Below are positions 11,601 through 22,885 of a stretch of DNA of 64,000 nt, one piece after another. The translations under genes were made by a program, and so were the position numbers. This stretch comes from Symbiodinium natans (lineage: Eukaryota; Sar; Dinophyceae; Suessiales; Symbiodiniaceae): assembly GCA_905221605.1 (NCBI GenBank), contig CAJNDS010000502.1, positions 142,501-206,500 on the forward strand, read 5' to 3'. The stretch's first letter is position 1, and every line of letters begins with the position of its first letter. The notes beneath the pieces are model-generated. The model saw only the letters and a list, made by a program, of their open reading frames with translations, searched no databases and was not told the origin of the DNA.

Positions 11601-13585
11601 CACCTGGCAGATCTGGCAGCCTGGCACCTTGTCGCAAGCAGGGCACGCGCCTCGCCGCTATGGTGCCCAGCGCCATATCCGGGTGTCTGGTCGAATCATG
11701 GCGGCGTGCATGTGTGCGCCAAGTTCGTCCACCAAGTTCAGGATCGATTGTGCTGTGAGCTGGCAGTGACGTTTGCGCAGTGGCCGCGCTGGCAGCCCGG
11801 TCAACATTTCAGGAACTGGGCCGTGCCACCGCGCGATCCCTGCGTTGGAATCATCAGAAACCCATCGCGGCTCCAGTCGCTTGAGCGTGATCTGCCCGAG
11901 CCTGGGGGGGGGGGGGGGGGGGCAGCATGACAGGATATGACAGGTTTTTTACCGGTCCGAGGCAAGATGAAGACTGGGCAGGGCACTGGACACGCCGTGC
12001 TTTGTGCTGAGGTGCTGCGCCACACAAGACTAGGCAGTCACAGACAAACAGATCCAAGCTGAGACAACTGCGACAGCTGACACTGCCCAGTCAGGCCCCG
12101 ATGCCAGAGGTGCAAAAATGCAGGGGTAAGGTTCCACCAGGTTCAGGACAGACTCTACTGACTATCCTGCCACGCCTGGGAGGTTCAGGTCCCGGCAGCA
12201 CTGTCACTGGACACTATGGCACGGTGGGCAAGCACGCGAAGGAGAATTCCTGGCTCCACGTTTGCCTGTGCCCTTCGCCGTCGACAAGACGATCGCAGAG
12301 AGCCCAGAATACTCTTAAGAACACCAGGCTGCTCACACGCCATTCAAGCTGACACAGCTGACACTGCCCCCGTCAGGCCTCTGTGCGCGTCACCCACAAG
12401 AGTTCGCGCACCTCGTCATGTTTGTTGACAGGTTGCCGTTCCAGCGTGTCAGCTAACTGGGCTCAAAGAGGAGCAGTTCGTTAAGACAAACAAAGCCGGA
12501 GAGCACACGCGTTCAGCTCATCCACCAAACTCAAGCACAGGCACAGGGAACGCCGGCACTTGATTTTGCGCGATGACCGCAGCATCAGCGACGCTGGTGC
12601 CACTCCAACTGGAGTAGGGCCGCGTATCACTGCGTCACTGCGCGCTTTTCCTATCCTGGCTCATCGACGTCTCACACCCAGAGGACCTTAGGACGTCCTC
12701 AAAGGCTGCAAGTACCAGCACAGGGCGTTCGACACTTTCATTGAAAATCGCTGGCTTGTCCTGGCCCCCACCACAGCACCCTCAGGCAGGGCAGGAAATC
12801 GCTGGAGCACTAAAACTTCACTCGCATGATGGCGCCTCAGCCTTTAAAAAAGAACCTCACTCACAGCCTTCCGGCGCTGAGCACAGTGATCTGGGCGAGT
12901 CCCAACTCGAACCCTCTACTCGCCTATGAGAGATCATGACCGTATGAGACCCCTATCTCCTCTGAATCAGCTGCCTTGTGATTTGCAGAGCCATGCAGTG
13001 ACGGACAATCGAGGTGTCGTGATCGCCATCTGCACCTCAGCTTCAGGTTTAATTAGAGGATTTTGCAAGAGAGAGCTCTGTGTTAAGTCAACTGGACATC
13101 AGAAGCCCCTCTAGGGCCCCAGACGTTGGCAAAGAGCCATGGCTCTTCAGCAAGCCATGCTGAGCGCTCGGGAATCAGCTGCGAACATGCCCGCAAGATG
13201 CCCCAAGTTTCGAAAGCAAGAATTTTGAAGCAGCAGGGCTGTGGATGAGACTAACACCCTAAACCACGCCAGTATTCATGCTCCTCGAAACATTAGAGAG
13301 CCACACGAAGTTGCCCAGTCGCGTACACTTCTACCCTGCCCTTAAGCATTGCCGCGTCGAGGTAGTGCGCAAAACTTGTTTCCAACCCCAAGGACCCAAT
13401 TGGAGAATCAATTGGAGAATTCCCTGACTTGACTTGGAGGCTCTCAGTAGGTACATCGTTGCCCTACCTATAACCTGTAATCCGACTTGCAGCTAATCAT
13501 TGCATGTATCTTAATTCCGGTTAGGAGCACGGGTCGAGGTTCCCGGAGAGTCTGCGCAGGTCCCCGAGACGCTACTCACTAAGGG
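11601..13585. other. Largely unique sequence
   Basis: A short phrase containing AGCTGACACTGCCC and GTCAGGCC occurs twice, near 12073 and 12353. Otherwise no domain, RNA gene or clear repeat is seen. The frames (up to 122 codons) are not supported as genes. Confidence 0.45.
11904..11922 (+). repeat. G19 homopolymer
   Basis: Nineteen consecutive G residues between CCT and CAGCATGA. Such runs can fold as G-quadruplexes and are also places where sequencing length is unreliable. Confidence 0.9.
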
Positions 13586-13620
13586 AGGGTTTAGGGCTTA
13601 GGGTTCAGGGCGTAGGGTTG
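13586..13620 (+). repeat. Short telomere-like tract
   Basis: GGGTTTA, GGGCTTA, GGGTTCA, GGGCGTA, GGGTTGC in exact 7-bp phase, G strand on plus. Confidence 0.75.
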
Positions 13621-15133
13621 CAGGAAACCCCAAGCAACTTACCCCAACCTCGTGATAAGCTTGAAGCTGAGCGAAACTCCCCAACTCTTTTTGCATCACC
13701 AACAACCCGCAAAACTACCATCATGCCGACTTTGTTAAGCGCTGGCCAAGTATCATGCTGCGTTAAGCAGCACGCTATTCTCAAACACGAAATGCTAGAG
13801 AATTCTTCTTCTCTGCAAGTTGCTCAAGAGCAACTGCTTGGCCGCCCCCGCCCCGTAGGGAGTCACAGGCAGCTTGGACGGCTTTGAAGTTGGCCGTAGC
13901 CTTCAAGTGGGGCACGTATTGTGGTTGCCTGACGGGTCAGCTATGCATGTTTTGCAACAAGCACCAACTTTATTTAGGGTGTGCTACAGCTAGCGAAGCT
14001 AGAGGCACAGTTGCCATGGCAGCAACGACAAACAAAGCCAAAACTGTAGATAAGAACTTTAAGTAGTGCAGCACAAGTGTTCACAAGCATTATGTTCTGC
14101 GTAAGCTGTGATATGCTGCACATGTATGTCAGGCATGTGTCCATGACTCATGGCTGACATCCACAGAGACCATACTGAGCTTCAACCTTTTTTCTTGTCT
14201 TTTGAACGCCCCACATTTGGAAGCCTCGGCCAAAGCCACGGCCTTTTTTACGGAGCCGAGTGGCCCCAGACTAAGCCCGCGAAGGTCACCCTGGAAGAAC
14301 ATGCCTCGAGGAAGTTCGGAGGTTGAACGTTACATTCTACGATGCTGTTATAACATGCTAGACTCCTGTGTACTAGACTATACTCATGTGTGTGTGTGTG
14401 TGCATGTGGGGTCCTATATGTGCGGAATACGAACTTTCTTGATGAAACCTCAGCATGAAGCTGCCACTGCCTTTCGGGTCTTCACTTCCGATAACGCAGA
14501 AGAGGCGTGAGAAGCAAGGGAGCACGCCGCGCCTCGGCAGCGCGCGTCGGCAGTCAGTCTCCCAGGCCTCCACGTGGTCTCACCATCATCTCCTGGATGA
14601 TTCTGGGAATGAAAGAAGCATCTCCATGGCTTCCTTTAAAGGGATCTGCAGGGATGGTCGGATGGTCATAGGGCCATAGGGATAGTCATAGGCATGGTCA
14701 CGGAATAGTTTCTGAATCCAGATAGAATCACCGGGTCCTGTGCAAGTGCTGCCAGGACACAGAACTCGGCCTCTGCGCAGAAGCTGCGCAGCAGCTGCTC
14801 CCTGAGCAGCACCCTGAGCACGATATCCGCAACAGGGTTTCCAGCTGGGCCTTGGCTGCAAATCTCGGGTCTGCTTAGCTCGAAGCTTTCTGGAGGTCTC
14901 GCTTGTCGGCTCTACCCTCCAGACTTGGGAGGGACACCGGGATGAATGCCCTCATTCCTGCATCCTGAAACCCAGACCGTAAAACTGCACCAAGGCACTA
15001 AGCGCTCCCTCAATGGGGGGGCGACTCGAAGAAGCGTGGCCAGGCAGCCGCTCGTCCGGCTTTGCACCAAATGCGACCTCGTGGGCGAATGTACCCTGAA
15101 CTGTACATGGTTGTCCTTGAGGTAATGAACCGA
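13621..15133. other. Unique sequence, nothing recognised
   Basis: A (TG)8 microsatellite lies at about 14387-14402. A repeated GGTCATAGG phrase is near 14660-14700. No open frame exceeds about 100 codons and none has a recognisable domain. Confidence 0.45.
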
Positions 15134-15221
15134 TGAATGACTTAAAGGCTTGTATAGTACATGTGTATGTATATGTGTCGATCTTTCTATATGTGTATAT
15201 ACATGTATTTAGATACAAACA

Positions 15222-15275
15222 TATTATATATATATATATATATGGTCACCCCCCCCCCCTCGACAGACCCCGGAA
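15222..15275 (+). repeat. Left terminal inverted repeat
   Basis: (TA)n from 15222, GGTCA, C11 at 15249-15259, then TCGACAGACCCCGGAA. It pairs with the right end at 17801-17850. Confidence 0.7.
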
Positions 15276-15301
15276 TTGTATTTCCGATCTGTCCAGGAAG
15301 C

Positions 15302-15314
15302 GGGGGGGGGGGGG
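15302..15314 (+). repeat. G13 homopolymer inside the left end
   Basis: Thirteen G residues 43 bp inside the C11 run of the left terminal repeat. C11 and G13 could pair as a hairpin. Confidence 0.85.
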
Positions 15315-15329
15315 AAGAGCACCACTCCA

Positions 15330-16497
15330 AAATTCCTCGAATTTCCAAAAATCCAAAACTCCAAAAAAACCAAACCCAAGTTTCGGATTTTTGGAAACTC
15401 GAGGAATTTGCTCAAAATCCAAAAAAACCCAAAATTCCTCGAGTTTCCAAAAATCCAAAAATCCAAAAATCCCAACCCCAGTTTCGGATTTTTGGAAACT
15501 CGAGGAATTTGCTCAAAATCCAAAAAACCCAAAATTCCTCGAGTTTCCAAAATTCCAAAAATCCAAAAATCCCAACCCCAGTTTCGGATTTTTGGAAACT
15601 CGAGGAATTTGCTCAAAATCCAAAAAAACCCAAAATTCCTCGAGTTTCCAAAAATCCAAAAATCCAAAAATCCCAACCCCAGTTTCGGATTTTTGGAAAC
15701 TCGAGGAATTTTGGGTTTTTTTGGATTTTGAGCAAATTCAAAATTCCTCGAGTTTCCAAAAATCCGAAACTGGGGTTGGGATTTTTGGATTTTTGGATTT
15801 TTGGAAACTCGAGGAATTTTGGGTTTTTTTTTGGATTTTGAGCAAATTCCTCGAGTTTCCAAAAATCCGAAACTGGGCTTGGGATTTTTGGATTTTTGGA
15901 ATTTTGGAAACTCGAGGAATTTTGGGTTTTTTGGATTTTGAGCAAATTCCTCGAGTTTCCAAAAATCCGAAACTGGGGTTGGGATTTTTGGATTTTTGGA
16001 ATTTTGGAAACTCGAGGAATTTTGGGTTTTTTTGGATTTTGAGCAAATTCCTCGGGTTTCCAAAAATCCGAAACTGGGGTTGGATTTTTGGATTTTTGGA
16101 ATTTTGGAAACTCGAGGAATTTTGGGTTTTTTTTGGATTTTGAGCAAATTTGGGTTGGGATTTTTGGATTTTTGGATTTTGGAAACTCGAGGAATTTTGG
16201 GTTTTTTTGGATTTTGAGCAAATTCCTCGAGTTTCCAAAAATCCGAAACTGGGTTGGGATTTTTGGATTTTTGGATTTTTGGAAACTCGAGGAATTTTGG
16301 GTTTTTTTGGATTTTGAGCAAATTCCTCGAGTTTCCAAAAATCCGAAACTGGGGTTGGGATTTTTGGATTTTTGGATTTTTGGAAACTCGAGGAATTTGG
16401 GGTTTTTTTGGATTTTGAGCAAATTCCTCGAGTTTCCAAAAATCCGAAACTTGGGTTGGGATTTTTGGATTTTTGGATTTTTGGAAACTCAGGTTTT
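15330..16497. repeat. ~102-bp satellite array that inverts once (giant palindrome)
   Basis: A unit of about 100-104 bp is built from AAACTCGAGGAATTT, GCTCAAAATCC, an A-rich CCAAAAAAACCC word, AAATTCCTCGAGTTT and repeated AAAATCC words ending CCCAACCCCAGTTTCGG. About four units run forward to 15715, then about eight run in the opposite direction to 16497. Each unit is also a small inverted repeat around its two CTCGAG words (about twenty in all). Because the unit is close to a multiple of three and lacks stops, all strands show long repetitive frames (443 codons at 15224-16555 minus, 336 at 15133-16143 plus). They are by-products of the repeat and I do not call them genes. Confidence 0.88.
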
Positions 16498-16639
16498 GGT
16501 GAGATTCTTTTAGGGGTTCTACACTCATGAGAAATATGAAATATATTAAAAACACAGAGAGCTATGCTAGCAACAGCTACTGAAGTTGCTTACGGAAGTG
16601 CGAGGAAAAGTGCTTGATGCTGCGCTTCTGCCCACGTTA

Positions 16640-17165
16640 ATGAGAACCCTATGATAGTTGATAGGAATCCTAATAAATTGAAGAGGACCCCTACTACAAT
16701 TAATAGGAACCAATGGGACTCCTATAACGAATGTGAACCCTTAACTAATAGGAATCCTAATTAAAATGATATGAGCCTAAACCAATAGGAATCCCTTTCA
16801 AATGAATCAGATCCCTATTAAAATTAATACGAATCCACATATCATGAGTAAGAGCTCTGAAATTGATATGAGTCTTATTGCAGTAGTAGGAGCTTTATCA
16901 AAATACTTAGGAACCATATGAAACTTCACTGGAATCCTATGAAAATAAGTAGGAATCTTTCGGGCTCCTACGAAATTTATCGGGGAAGCTAGTAGAAAGC
17001 CCATTAAATTGAAGAGGAACCCTTAACAAATCAAAAGAACGCAGTGAAGATTAATAGGAATTAATCGGACTCCTATGAAAAATAAGATTCGTTTAACAAG
17101 AATTAGTAGGAATCCTACTAAATGAATATGAGCCTAAACCAATAGGAATTCCTTTCAAACGAATG
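16640..17165. repeat. AT-rich degenerate array with palindromic TAGGAATCCTA core
   Basis: Variants of ATAGGAATCCTAAT recur every ~30-45 bp in both orientations, with linkers such as GAGCCTAAACCAATAGGAAT, which occurs twice (near 16774 and 17131). No protein or RNA gene is visible. Confidence 0.7.
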
Positions 17166-17209
17166 AGACCTCTATCCGGTACGGATTCTTAGTTCCTGGG
17201 TTACCTCTT

Positions 17210-17610
17210 ATTGAAATCCTTTTTGAAATATATTGAATTTCAATAAGGGCGGTACTAGGAACTAAGAATCCTGTGTTTCTATTTTAAGACCCTTATTGAA
17301 ATATTGAATTTGAATAAGGGCTGTACTAGGAACTAAGAACTCAGACCAAGAGTCCCTGGCAGTCTTAGTTCTTAGTTCTTGGTTCCGCCCTTATTGAAAT
17401 TCAATATTTCAATAAGGGTTTCCATAATGACCACCCGTATTGAAGTTCAATACTTCAAGAAGGGTTTCAATAATGCCAACCCTTATTGAAATTCAATATT
17501 TCAATAAGGGTTTCAATAATGACCACCCTTGTTGATTCAATATTTCAATAAGGGTTTCAAAAATGCTAACCCTTCTGGACATTCAATATTTCAATAAGGG
17601 TTTTAAAATA
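17210..17610. repeat. Array of hairpin units CCCTTATTGAAA...TTTCAATAAGGG
   Basis: The 12-bp arms CCCTTATTGAAA and TTTCAATAAGGG are separated by about 7 bp, so each unit is a hairpin. Units recur with a ~57-60 bp period joined by a TTTCAATAATG(A/C)C(A/C)ACCC linker. A longer inverted pair, GTACTAGGAACTAAGAA against TTCTTAGTTCTTGGTTCC, frames the left half. Confidence 0.85.
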
Positions 17611-17800
17611 GAAACACATAGGTTTAACAGACAACAAAAGAAAAACATACAACAACAGAGCAAAACATCAAAGGCATTAAACAAAGCAAAAAAGTATAGA
17701 TCTTTGGGGAGGGGGGGTACCATATATCTCTATTGTTTGTTAACGTGTCTGGCTACTGTGTGCAGCTATGCTGTCCGTCGCGCCCTCAGCCCTTTTTTTG

Positions 17801-17850
17801 CTTCCGGGGGTCTGTCGAGGGGGGGGGGGTGAGCATATATATGTATATAT
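17801..17850 (-). repeat. Right terminal inverted repeat
   Basis: CTTCCGGGGGTCTGTCGA, G11 at 17819-17829, TGAGC, then an AT tract: the reverse complement of the left end. Confidence 0.7.
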
Positions 17851-18290
17851 CATAAGCGCAACAAGAACGAGCACGGCAACAAGAAGATACACCCGTGGTA
17901 CCTTTGATGCCAAGTGTTGGAGGCGGGCCCAGAGCAGGCCACCGCGGTTCGGGGCATATTGGGTTTAGGGGGGTTGTTGCGGCCCGGGCCAAGCATTGCA
18001 CCGCTCCAACCTTGCGGCTTCGTACGAAGTGCTGCAGCGTAGGGCGGTCGGCAGCACCACACGGAAGCCGGGGAAGCCGGGAACAAAGGCGCCTCAAAAC
18101 CGACCCTGACGTTCCCAAGGCCTCTTCGGCCCGGGCCCACGAGGTGCGATGCGATCTCGAAAGCATCGGCACCTATTAGAAGCTCCTGAAGCTCCTCGGG
18201 GAGCCCCTGAAAAAAAGGCGCTCGCTCAGGTCTCTTAACTGCGCTGAGAAGGAGATTGGACCGCAGGCGTGGAGCTACCAAGGTTCACGA
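17851..18290. other. Unique GC-rich sequence, nothing recognised
   Basis: Overlapping frames of up to 143 codons (17850-18281 minus) exist, but no domain or distinctive codon pattern is evident. Confidence 0.4.
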
Positions 18291-18412
18291 TACAGGGTTT
18301 ACAGGGTTTACAGGGCTTTCAGGGTTTTCAGGGTTTACAGGGTTTACAGACCGGGATTACACAGTTTACACAGTGTACAAGGTTTACACAGTGTACAAGG
18401 GTTACATGGGGT
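18291..18412 (+). repeat. 9-bp minisatellite (TACAGGGTT)n with a (TACACAGTG)-type second block
   Basis: TACAGGGTT repeats with slips to CTTTCAGGG until 18348. A second block of TACACAGTT, TACACAGTG and TACAAGG words follows to about 18412. The period is 9 bp throughout, as in several other minisatellites of this window. Confidence 0.8.
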
Positions 18413-19035
18413 TTCGGGTCCCACAACATGGTCTTGAGCCGTAAGCTCTGCCTGCTGAAGCGTCGTTGGACTGTATCCCACACACCCCTGGGCCACTGAA
18501 CAGAAGGCCCTAACCACCCGAACTTTCCAGAGACCCAACATTGGCAAAACGCCCCCCAAGGGGTGACCCCAAAAGCACCCCAAACCCGATAGAAAATCCT
18601 GGTTCTAACCCCACACAGGGGATCCTTTGGGTGAAGCCCCGAATGCAGGAGGGAGCGTCCTCAAGCTCCGCTGGCCCCTCTCACAGATGCAGCAACGTGG
18701 GAAACATTGGAGGTCCATAAGAGACCGACCTGCAACCAAACTCCACAGAAAACTCTCTGTGCACTTCTGAACATCAAGAAGAAAGCCCACGTTGCCTGAG
18801 GCTTTCGGCGGGTGCGGTTATTAAGACGTGCACTGGGCACTACCCGTCACTACCCTACACAAAAACTCCAGCGGGCCCCTCAGAGTTAACCTAACACAAC
18901 GAGAGCAGCCAAAAAAAAAAGACGAAGAGAGCGCAGGCCCCCGTCCCTCCATTTTTTTCCCTCCACCCCCGCTGGTTGAGAGCTGCGCCCATGGCTGGAG
19001 AGGCCATTCGCTTTCCTCAGCAGACATCAGAGATC
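18413..19035. other. Unique sequence, nothing recognised
   Basis: No repeat, RNA gene or protein domain is apparent. Confidence 0.4.
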
Positions 19036-19038
19036 ACT

Positions 19039-19332
19039 GATATATGTATATATCTGTATGTATATATATACATACAGATATATAGATACAGATATATAGA
19101 TACAGATATATAGATAAATACATATATATATATATATATCACTGGGACGCTTTTGGGTTCCCACTGGAGATGAGCTTGGGATCAAAATTTAGCAAAAAAA
19201 CCCCTCTCTCCGGGAGCATCTCTGCCAGAGATACGTGTAGGTGTGGGTGTACGTAGGTAGATATAAAGGTATATATATAGGTATATATATATATATATAG
19301 GTATATATATATATAGGTATATATAGACACAC
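19039..19332. repeat. AT microsatellites with a perfect 38-bp palindrome
   Basis: TATATAGATACAGA-type words and (TA)n tracts at 19039-19138, and (GGTATATATA)n-type tracts at 19258-19330, with ~120 bp of ordinary sequence between. Positions 19047-19084 form a perfect palindrome centred in TATATATATA at 19061-19070, capable of cruciform extrusion. Confidence 0.85.
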
Positions 19333-19870
19333 ACACTCACCTTTTTCTATAAGGAGTCCTAGAAATACACTCAGCAAGAACGGTGGGATAATCCCTCTTT
19401 CAATCTGGGTGTTGCAAGCTGGTTGGAGGGGGATGCGAGTTGAGCTCATCCGTCACGAGCTCTGATCTCTCGTTCCGGTGGGCTTTAGGGGGGGTTGGCC
19501 AGGGTGGGGGGGGGTTAGCAGAAAAGGCTTTTTGGGGCAGCGCACGGGAGAGCCTGGCCCTAAGCCTAAGAGCCCTGTAAACCTCCCTACAACTCACTCT
19601 GAACCCCTGCTGGGCGAGGATCGGCGATGCGGAGTACGAGCCTTTTCCAGTGGTCCGCCGAGTGATCACGAGGCGCTCAGCCAATGCGAGATGTCCCAAG
19701 CCTGCTGAAGGAATCCAACACGCCAAGAACCCCAAAAGGCCCTGACATAGCATAGGTGCCCTCTTGCATCCGGAAACGAAAAGACAAAAACAGACGCCTC
19801 CACAATTGAAGAAAACGGCTGAACCCAATCTCTGGCAGCCTTCATAATCTCTGGCCATCAATCCCAACTC
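19333..19870. other. Unique sequence, nothing recognised
   Basis: Contains a G-rich stretch near 19480-19520. Overlapping frames (up to 155 codons, minus) are unsupported. Confidence 0.4.
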
Positions 19871-19910
19871 CTAAACCCTAAACCCCAAACCCTTAAACCC
19901 TAAACTCATC
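19871..19910 (-). repeat. Short telomere-like tract (C strand)
   Basis: CCTAAACCCTAAACCCC, AAACCCTTAAACCCTAAAC: about five degenerate heptamers. Confidence 0.75.
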
Positions 19911-19987
19911 TTAGACTTCGGCTTGAACCTTGAGACCAAAGGTTGCGTTCCGAGAATGCTCGATGCTCCAAGCTGCATCGTGTGTGT

Positions 19988-20013
19988 GGGGGGGGGGGGG
20001 GCATTTCGGGGCC

Positions 20014-20074
<61 letters not shown>

Positions 20075-20100
20075 AAAGAGAGAGAGAGAGAGAGAGAAAA

Positions 20101-20135
<35 letters not shown>

Positions 20136-20300
20136 AAGAGCCGGAGAGAGAGAGAGAGGGAGGAGAGAGGAGAGAGGCAGAGAGAGAGAGCGAGCGAGCG
20201 AGCGAGCGAGGGGAGGTAGGGAAGGGAAGGGAAGGAGCGGGAGAGGGAGGGACAGGGAGAGGGAGAGGGAGAGGGGGAGGGAGGGAGAGAAAAGAAAAGA
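19988..20300 (+). repeat. G14 run followed by a ~280-bp purine tract (GA)n
   Basis: Fourteen G residues (19988-20001), then from 20017 (GA)n with AAA and GGA interruptions, passing into GGGA words and CGAG words to about 20300. Almost every base on the plus strand is a purine. The open frames here (RERERE or SLSLSL) are simple translations of the repeat. Such mirror-repeat purine tracts can form triplex DNA. Confidence 0.9.
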
Positions 20301-22885
20301 GTCTCGCCAAAAAGAGGCTCCTGCTTGCGTCGCGAAGATGGCTCCGAGTGGCAGCTTGGGACAGACGTCAGCCTCAGCAGGAGAGGGGTTTCAGATGTTT
20401 GCTAGGGGAGTGTTTAAGTTTTGGGGTCTTCCCGGACCTGGTACTGCTCCTGCTGCCCTAAACAAATAGTTGCACGAAAACTTCTCCGGAGTCTCTGACA
20501 GTCTTACATACACCTCCCACTGGCTGCACTAAAGGCTGCCAGGTAGCAAAGTCACAGAAAACCTCTGAACGCCGGAGCCTCGTCGAGCGCAGCTAAGGGC
20601 TACGTTGGCTCCATCGGCTCGACGAGCTTCGCTGGAAGATGAGCGGTGTGGGCGCTGGGGGCGGTGAGGGCGGTGAGGGGACCTGGGAGCCGTTTCCAAC
20701 ACCTTTGCACGCGTTTAACACAAGGCCCACTACACAGGCCCGCGCAAAGGAAAGCGGCATCCAGTTCCGCGGGCGCGGATGATGCGTGCCCGCAGCTTGC
20801 ACGGAGGGCACGGGAAGTCGCCGTGCTCGTGAACGGGTGCTGACGTGGCTGAGGTGGCTGACGTGCAGCCAGCAACTTCAGCAACTGGACGCCGCGGAGC
20901 CTCCCCGGATTGCTGGAGCCTCCGATCTCCCTCGGCTCGGTCGATCTCAAGGCGATCTCAAGGCGATCTCAAGGCGATCTCAAGGCGATCTCAAGCGTTC
21001 GGGGGACTTTCAGGGGCTCGCAGCAACTCTCGGGTTTCATGCCCACAGAAGTACGGCCTCCTTCGAGGGGCTCGGATTGTGTCCTGAAAATGTGCTGTTC
21101 TCTTTCTTCTTAAAGGTCAAGGTAAAGATGTTTGTAAGGTTTTCTCCCAAAGTCAGAAAAGTAGGGGCCGACTGCAAGTCAAAAAAGACTTCGCAAGCCA
21201 CGGAAGCTGTTGTTGGCTCGGTGGTCCATGGCCCGCTGAGCTTTTTAAAGAGCACTTTTTTCTAGCTTTTCCTAGACAACCCCTAGAATCTACCTCCTGC
21301 AGACCCCGCACCTGAACATGCCGAATATGTGGGCGCGCTTTCTGGGGCCAAGCTCGGCCCAAGATCCCTCAGATCTCCCCCGTCTTTCCCCGACCTCTCC
21401 CAAAAGCCCCAGAAGCGCCAGTCTTAGCCCTCACACCGACGGGGAGCTTTGAAGCGGGAAGGGCCCTTGCCGGAGCTGCGCGAAGCCGCGCGAGGCTGCA
21501 GGAAGCGGTCTGGACGGCATGGCAAAGGTGGAGAAAGGAAGGAGAGAAAGCAGAGGAGACAGGAGCAAGTGCTCAGGGACAGGCTGGCTGTAGGTATCTT
21601 AACTGAGGTCAACTGAGAGGCTCGCGAAGCCCCACTCGGATTCGCTTGGAAATTCGAGGAGGCTGCCATCCACCTGGCACTCCGGCGGCGAGAATGCTGA
21701 GACTCGAAGTTCGGATTCTACTTTTTTGACCATCACGTGTAGAAGGTTGGATTGCAAAGTCTGTGGCTGCAGCCTCAAGAGCTGCAAGCATCGTTCGCTG
21801 CATCTCTCATACCGCGCCGGATGATGCCGAGTGCGGTAGGGCTACAAGACCCCAAGATCTCACAGGAACCAAAGGCAGCTCGTAGCAGAAGTGTGCAGGG
21901 ACGATCGGGCATAGCAGCACCATCACGATGCCAGGCGATCAGGCTTCGACTCAGGTGACACAGAAGGGCTGTGTGGCCCACATGGTAAGGCCATCAGCCT
22001 TCATGTTGCACAATGCCCCGAGCTGCAGAGCCAGGCCTTTCCAAGTTGGAGCACAGGCAGGGGAGCTCCAAAGCAGTCTCAGACAGAGGGATTGACAAGA
22101 TTCGTAAGGCGCTTGCAACTCGAACTTGGCAGCCCGCTGTCTCATGCTGGCCGGCGGCGGAAAGCGCGCAAGCTCAAGACACCGCGCCACCCTTGCAGCC
22201 TGATTGCGGGAGGCTCTGCCCGTGGCTCCGCAAATGGACAGCGCGACACTGAAAGGGAGGCGGCAAGAGTTGAAAGACGGAACTGCGCGGCGGGCCCGCA
22301 TCGGAGCTTGCTTGCGGAAAGTGCCGCCCCGTGTGCCCTGCAAATGGCCTGCCTTCGCTAGACGAGCGCCGACCCACACATCCAGACCCCGTGCCAGTCC
22401 CTCAAGAGGCGCAAAGGTCTCGAATGTCTCAGGTGGCACAGGAGGGCGGTCATCCGGGTCAGCCGCGCTGAAGGCCTTTGGGGGCCATCACAACGCGATC
22501 TGACCTGAAGCATTCTGAACATTGTGTGAGATTGTGTGGGCCGTGTGGGCGGCGTGAAAGACTTGGTGGGCAACCTGCCGGACTGCGCCGCGACCATGCT
22601 GGAGTCGAGCAAGGACTCTCCGAAGCAAGCCGGAGCCTTCAGACACCTCCCTCCTCTCCCGCGGCGCGTGGCCTGAGAGTTTAAAAAGGCTTCACTTGAA
22701 GGCAGCTTCAGCGCTCTGCTCTCGATCTGCCAGCGGCGCATGGGCCCCGATGGATGGCCGAACCAGACACGCCACAGACCCCGGCGCGGTTGGATCTGCC
22801 GGTCACCTGGGCCCCGTCACAGCGTCTCGATGAGAGCGCTGCGCCGCAATGACGGCCACATGCGGTGGGGTGGCACAAGCCCGGC
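20301..22885. other. Unique sequence with one 11-bp minisatellite
   Basis: GATCTCAAGGC repeats about five times at 20938-20995. Elsewhere frames of 60-160 codons overlap on both strands without a domain. The longest, 21951-22439 minus, has no recognised family. Confidence 0.45.

Larger units (their letters stand above)
15222..17850. mobile_element. Putative foldback transposon bounded by inverted repeats
   Basis: Left end: an AT tract, then GGTCA, eleven C, then TCGACAGACCCCGGAA (to 15275). Right end in reverse complement: an AT tract, then GCTCA, eleven C, then TCGACAGACCCCCGGAAG (17801-17850). The ends match over about 45 bp with one substitution and one indel, even in the length of the C run. 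The 2.6 kb between them contrasts with its surroundings. It contains only foldback arrays and AT-rich degenerate repeats and no recognisable transposase, so it would be non-autonomous. A target duplication cannot be read because both ends lie in AT repeats. A second, poorer end-like sequence sits at 17703-17729, so the right border may be compound. Alternative: two unrelated C-rich microsatellites in opposite orientation, which the shared non-repetitive TCGACAGACC word makes less likely. Confidence 0.6.

Noticed and set aside
15224-16555. Long open frames (443, 336, 269 and 233 codons) at the palindromic array
   Set aside because: They are translations of a ~102-bp repeat in both strands and several frames at once; the peptides are only permutations of the repeat.
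19923-20469. Arg/Glu-rich protein (179 codons plus; Ser/Leu-rich in minus)
   Set aside because: Direct translation of the GA microsatellite.
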